NCBI GenBank assembly: GCA_016198545.1
Contig: JACQIJ010000082.1
Location: 1-9,857 of the forward strand
From: Pseudomonadota bacterium
GTDB taxonomy: Bacteria > Pseudomonadota > Alphaproteobacteria > Micavibrionales > Micavibrionaceae
Direction: 5' to 3'
DNA length: 9,857 nt
Position 1 is the stretch's first letter, and each line of letters starts with the position of its first letter. A model generated the notes under the pieces. It was not told where the DNA came from, did not search any database, and worked only from the letters and a program-made list of their open reading frames with translations. Position numbers and translations under genes: made by a program. This document shows positions 6,887 through 9,857 of the stretch, piece by piece.

Positions 6887-8312
6887 TATCAACCTTCTTT
6901 CTCAGTTTGTCCGGCAACGTCCGCAGCGCCTCAACGACGAGGCCCATCTTGCTGCCGTGCGACCCCTTGACCATCACCACATCGCCGGGCGTCAGAACGT
7001 CGGGCACGATGGAGGCCAACTCGACGCTGTCTTTGCCGTGCGCGCCGCGCCGATCCTGCGGCATGGCATTATGCAGGTTTTTCATCAGCGGACCGCAAGT
7101 ATAGACCAGTTGTACATCAGCGGCCTGCAAAGGCAAGGCCAGATCCGCGTGCATTTTGGGGCTATCCTTGCCCAATTCCAGCATATCGCCCAGAACGGCG
7201 ATGCGCCGTCCGCCCCGGCCAGGGTCGATCAGCGCCAGGACCTTGAATGCCGCTTTCATCGCCACCGGCGAAGCATTGTAGCTTTCGTCGATCAGCGTCA
7301 CCGGATTTTTGGGGTCGCCGATGTTTATATATTCACGCAGGCCCCGGCCCGCGATCGGTTCGATTTTCTCCAGGGCCTTCACTGCCTTCCTGACATCGCC
7401 GCCCGCAAGCTTCACCGCCAGCAGAACCGCAAGCGCGTTCAGCGCAATATGATAACCGGGCATCAGAAGGGTAAAGACGACATCTTCGCCCATGATTTTC
7501 GCCTTGATGCGCGATCCGTTGGCGGCCTCAAGGCAATCTACAAGTCTTGCATCCGATTCATCGTGGTCGCCGAAACCGTAAACCTTCACGCCCTGCGTTT
7601 CCGCCTTCGCCTTCAGATGGGCAAACCATTCATTGTCGCGGTTCAGTACGGCAATGCCGCTATGATCCATGCCCTCGAAAATTTCCGCCTTCGCATCGGC
7701 TATCTGCCGCACGGATTCAAAATGTTCCATATGAACGCCTGCAACCGTAGTGATGATCGCGACATGCGGCTGCGCCATCCGCGACAGCGGCCCGATTTCG
7801 CCGGGATGATTCATGCCGATTTCAAATACGCCGTAATCGCAGCCCGCATGCATGCCGGCAAGCGACAGCGGTACGCCCCAGTGATTGTTGTGCGACGCCT
7901 TGCTGGCATGCGTCTGACCCAGCGCGCCGAAGGCCGCGGCCAGCATTTCTTTCGTCCCCGTCTTGCCGACCGAACCCGTCACGGCAATAATCTTTGCGCC
8001 CGTGCGGTAGCGCGATGCGCGCCCCAAATCCTGCAACGCCATAAAAGTGTCCTTAACAACGAGCAACGGCGCGCTTTCATCCACGCCTTCGGGAATGCGG
8101 GAAACCAGGCAAGCCGCGCCTTTTTCAAGCGCATCCTTCACGAATTCATGCCCGTCGCGCGCATCGCCCTTCAGCGCAACGAACAACTCGCCTTTTTTCA
8201 AAGCGCGCGTATCGATGGAAATGCCCGCCGCTGTCCAGCCGCACCGCGCAACGCCGCCGGTGGCCGCCGCCGCTTCCTTCGCCGTCCATATAACCGCCTG
8301 CCCGCCGCTCAT
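6876..8312 (-). CDS. murF: UDP-MurNAc-tripeptide--D-alanyl-D-alanine ligase MurF
   Basis: MurF adds the D-Ala-D-Ala dipeptide to UDP-MurNAc-L-Ala-D-Glu-meso-DAP, finishing the cytoplasmic precursor. The 478-residue protein begins with the typical VIWTAKEAAAATGG (7-20). It has SIDTR (32-36), the P-loop TGSVGKTGTKE (112-122), NNHWGVPLS (142-150), EIGMNHPGEI (164-173), HMEHF (194-198) and AKAEIFEG (207-214). Later come GYHIALNALA (286-295), GRG (322-324), IDESYNASP (341-349), LGDMLELG (374-381) and VKGSHGSKM (448-456). The start ATG overlaps the murE stop as ATGA. No strong Shine-Dalgarno is present, which fits coupling to murE translation. Confidence 0.97.
   Translation of the reverse strand: MSGGQAVIWTAKEAAAATGGVARCGWTAAGISIDTRALKKGELFVALKGDARDGHEFVKDALEKGAACLVSRIPEGVDESAPLLVVKDTFMALQDLGRASRYRTGAKIIAVTGSVGKTGTKEMLAAAFGALGQTHASKASHNNHWGVPLSLAGMHAGCDYGVFEIGMNHPGEIGPLSRMAQPHVAIITTVAGVHMEHFESVRQIADAKAEIFEGMDHSGIAVLNRDNEWFAHLKAKAETQGVKVYGFGDHDESDARLVDCLEAANGSRIKAKIMGEDVVFTLLMPGYHIALNALAVLLAVKLAGGDVRKAVKALEKIEPIAGRGLREYINIGDPKNPVTLIDESYNASPVAMKAAFKVLALIDPGRGGRRIAVLGDMLELGKDSPKMHADLALPLQAADVQLVYTCGPLMKNLHNAMPQDRRGAHGKDSVELASIVPDVLTPGDVVMVKGSHGSKMGLVVEALRTLPDKLRKKVDNAL
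6893..6899 (-). promoter_or_regulatory. Shine-Dalgarno site of mraY
   Basis: On the minus strand AAGAAGG precedes TTGATA and then ATG. The 6-base spacing supports the ATG at 6884-6886 and not the TTG at 6890-6892, which would directly abut the site. It lies within the last codons of murF. Confidence 0.65.
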
Positions 8313-9760
8313 GCCGCCGCCCCGCTTTTCAATTGCGCGATGGCCTTACGCGCCTCGCTTACGTCATCGAACGGCTCCACGCGGGAGCCTATAATCTGCC
8401 CTTGTTCGTGCCCTTTTCCGGCAATGACCAGCACGTCGCCCTCCTCCAGATCCCTCACCGCGGCGTGAACAGCCTCGCGCCGTCCGCCGATTTCGCGGGC
8501 GCGCCTTGTCCCCGCCATCATCGCCGCACGGATTTTCGCCGGATCTTCGCTGCGCGGATTGTCGTCCGTGATGATTGCAATATCCGCCATATCATCTGCG
8601 ATTTTTCCCATGATAGGACGCTTGCCCGGGTCGCGGTCACCGCCGCAGCCGATGATGCAGAACAACCTTCCCTTCGTATGCGGCCGCAGCGCGCGCAAGA
8701 TATTTTCCAGCGCATCGGGCGTATGCGCGTAATCGACGTATATGGCGGCGCCGGACGGATGGCCCTCTACGAGCTGAAGCCGTCCCGGCGCGCCCTTCAG
8801 CCCGGCCATCGCGCCGACGGCTTCTTCCGCGGAAGCGCCGCAGGCCATGACCAGCCCCAGCGCGCACAGCGCGTTCATCGCCATGAATGACCCCACCAGC
8901 GGCAGGACAATATCAAATTGCGCGCCGCCCGCTTCGATCAGCAAATCCTGCCCGCCCGACCTCGGCGCCCGGCGCAGGAGTTTTATATCGCCGCCCTTTT
9001 CTCCGTATCCCATTATTTTCAGGCCGCGCTGCGCGCACAGCCCTTTCAGTTCACCATATTTCGGTATATCGGCGTTCAGAACAGCCGTTCCGCCCGGCGG
9101 CAAAACTTCGGAAAACAGGCGCATTTTGGAAGAAAAGTAATCGGCCATGTCGCCGTGATAATCGAGATGGTCGCGCGTAATGTTCGTAAACGCCGCAGCC
9201 CTGATTTTCACGCCGTCGATGCGGAACTGGGAAAGCCCGTGGCTGGACGCCTCCATCGCCAGATGCGTGACGCCCGCATCCGCGAGCCGCGCCAATTCTT
9301 CGTGCAGCACGGCAGGATCGGGGGTTGTCAGGGAGCCGTCCCTGTCCATCCCGCAACCGCGCACGCCAATCGTGCCGAGACTGACCGCCTTATGCCCGAG
9401 GGACTCCCATATCTGCTGCGCAAAATGCGCGCTCGATGTCTTGCCGTTCGTGCCGGTGACAGCAACTATCGTTCGCGGCTGCCGCATGAAAAACTTCGCC
9501 GCCAGAAGCGCAAAATCGCGCCGCGGGTTTTCGCTTTCGATCAAAGCGACGCCTTCCGGGACCTTCACGCCCCGCGCCGCCAAAACGGCTGCCGCGCCTT
9601 TTTTCACCGCATCGCCAATAAAGCGCGCGCCGTCCATTTTCGTGCCAGGCAACGCCGCAAACAGATAACCCGGCCCGACGCTGCGGCTGTCCGCCGTCAG
9701 GCCCGTTATTTCAGGATCCGGGCCTCCCCGGTAAGCGTCATTCAGCTTTGAAAGTCGCAA
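8309..9760 (-). CDS. murE: UDP-MurNAc-L-Ala-D-Glu--meso-diaminopimelate ligase MurE
   Basis: MurE adds the third residue of the stem peptide. I place the start at TTG (9758-9760), giving 483 residues that begin MRLSKLNDAYRGG, like other MurE proteins. A strong GGGGAAGGG stands 4 bases upstream. The alternative ATG at 9785-9787 adds nine residues, has no visible Shine-Dalgarno and would overlap ftsI by 50 bp. Motifs, in TTG numbering, are the P-loop VTGTNGKTS (101-109), EASSHGL (170-176), NITRDHLDYHG (193-203), the likely carbamylated Lys212, GRLQ (326-329), YAHTPDAL (344-351), GCGGDRDPGKR (371-381), DNPR (400-403) and GKGHEQGQ (448-455). DNPR is the signature of meso-DAP rather than lysine specificity. 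The stop overlaps the murF start as ATGA. Confidence 0.95.
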   Translation of the reverse strand: MRLSKLNDAYRGGPDPEITGLTADSRSVGPGYLFAALPGTKMDGARFIGDAVKKGAAAVLAARGVKVPEGVALIESENPRRDFALLAAKFFMRQPRTIVAVTGTNGKTSSAHFAQQIWESLGHKAVSLGTIGVRGCGMDRDGSLTTPDPAVLHEELARLADAGVTHLAMEASSHGLSQFRIDGVKIRAAAFTNITRDHLDYHGDMADYFSSKMRLFSEVLPPGGTAVLNADIPKYGELKGLCAQRGLKIMGYGEKGGDIKLLRRAPRSGGQDLLIEAGGAQFDIVLPLVGSFMAMNALCALGLVMACGASAEEAVGAMAGLKGAPGRLQLVEGHPSGAAIYVDYAHTPDALENILRALRPHTKGRLFCIIGCGGDRDPGKRPIMGKIADDMADIAIITDDNPRSEDPAKIRAAMMAGTRRAREIGGRREAVHAAVRDLEEGDVLVIAGKGHEQGQIIGSRVEPFDDVSEARKAIAQLKSGAAA

Positions 9761-9857
9761 GATGCCCTTCCCCGTTTTTACTTCCATGCAGATAGCGCAG
9801 CAACGGCGCCGCCATATCCTTTTCCGGCGGCGTATTGACGGGTGGAGTGCCCATAAC
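9738..9857 (-). CDS. ftsI: Peptidoglycan transpeptidase FtsI (PBP3), C-terminal tail only
   Basis: A frame enters from the right edge and ends at TGA (9738-9740) after 39 codons, containing MGTPPVNTPPEKDMAAPLLR, then a YLHGSKNGEGHL stretch, and ending ATFKAE. None of the catalytic SxxK, SxN or KTG motifs is in the window. The call rests mainly on position, because ftsI is the gene before murE in nearly all dcw clusters, and on the open frame that continues to the edge in the same strand. FtsI would be the membrane-anchored transpeptidase that works with FtsW at the septum. The frame overlaps the proposed murE start by 23 bp, and would overlap by 50 bp if the upstream ATG were used. Confidence 0.6.
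   Translation of the reverse strand, partial: VMGTPPVNTPPEKDMAAPLLRYLHGSKNGEGHLATFKAE
9765..9773 (-). promoter_or_regulatory. Shine-Dalgarno site that favours the TTG start of murE
   Basis: On the minus strand the sequence is GGGGAAGGG, followed by CATC and then TTG. The purine run is the strongest ribosome-binding-like site near the start of murE. It lies inside the coding region if the upstream ATG (9785-9787) is used, and at a workable distance only for the TTG. Confidence 0.6.

Noticed and set aside
6887..6892. TTG at 6890-6892 as the start of mraY.
   Set aside because: It would abut the Shine-Dalgarno directly and add two residues before the normal family start; the ATG at 6884-6886 has proper spacing.
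6957..8468. A long plus-strand open frame of about 500 codons opposite murF and the end of murE.
   Set aside because: It lies wholly antisense to two well-supported ligases, has a composition dominated by R, H, Q and A, and shows no recognisable domain. GC-rich genes commonly create such antisense frames.

Overview
The window is a section of the dcw (division and cell wall) gene cluster, read entirely on the minus strand. From right to left, which is the direction of transcription, it holds ftsI (last 39 codons), murE, murF, mraY, murD, ftsW, murG, murC, a small GIY-YIG nuclease-like gene, and the first 62 codons of murB. The ftsI-murE-murF-mraY-murD-ftsW-murG-murC-murB order, the protein motifs and the GC-rich coding sequence point to an alphaproteobacterium. 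I cannot fix the order or genus. MurE carries the DNPR motif of meso-diaminopimelate ligases, which indicates ordinary Gram-negative peptidoglycan.

Together the genes make and use lipid II. MurB and MurC complete UDP-MurNAc and add L-Ala. MurD, MurE and MurF add D-Glu, meso-DAP and D-Ala-D-Ala. MraY moves the product onto undecaprenyl phosphate. MurG adds GlcNAc. FtsW and FtsI polymerise and cross-link at the septum. The genes are packed like an operon: ATGA stop/start overlaps at murE/murF, mraY/murD and murD/ftsW, an 11-bp overlap at murF/mraY, a 13-bp gap at ftsW/murG and a 49-bp gap at murG/murC. No promoter or intrinsic terminator is evident, so the main promoter probably lies upstream, beyond the right edge. 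Four starts were chosen away from the longest open frame (murE, mraY, murD, murG), using Shine-Dalgarno position, stop/start overlaps and family N-termini.

The unusual part is positions 187-772, between murC and murB, which are normally adjacent in this lineage. It holds an AT-rich GIY-YIG gene (30-38% GC in two 60-bp lines counted by hand, against 70% in one murG line). The gene is bracketed by two inverted copies of a palindromic repeat of 34-37 bp. Each copy has its CGTC end outside and its AAACAG end inside. The left copy also encodes the last residues of the GIY-YIG protein. This looks like a small acquired cassette of about 534 bp (231-764), in which a nuclease gene and its flanking palindromes may be functionally linked, by analogy with REP/RAYT elements. 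That link is a hypothesis.

There is no stretch above 300 bp without a gene. No rRNA, tRNA, CRISPR array or classical insertion sequence was seen.
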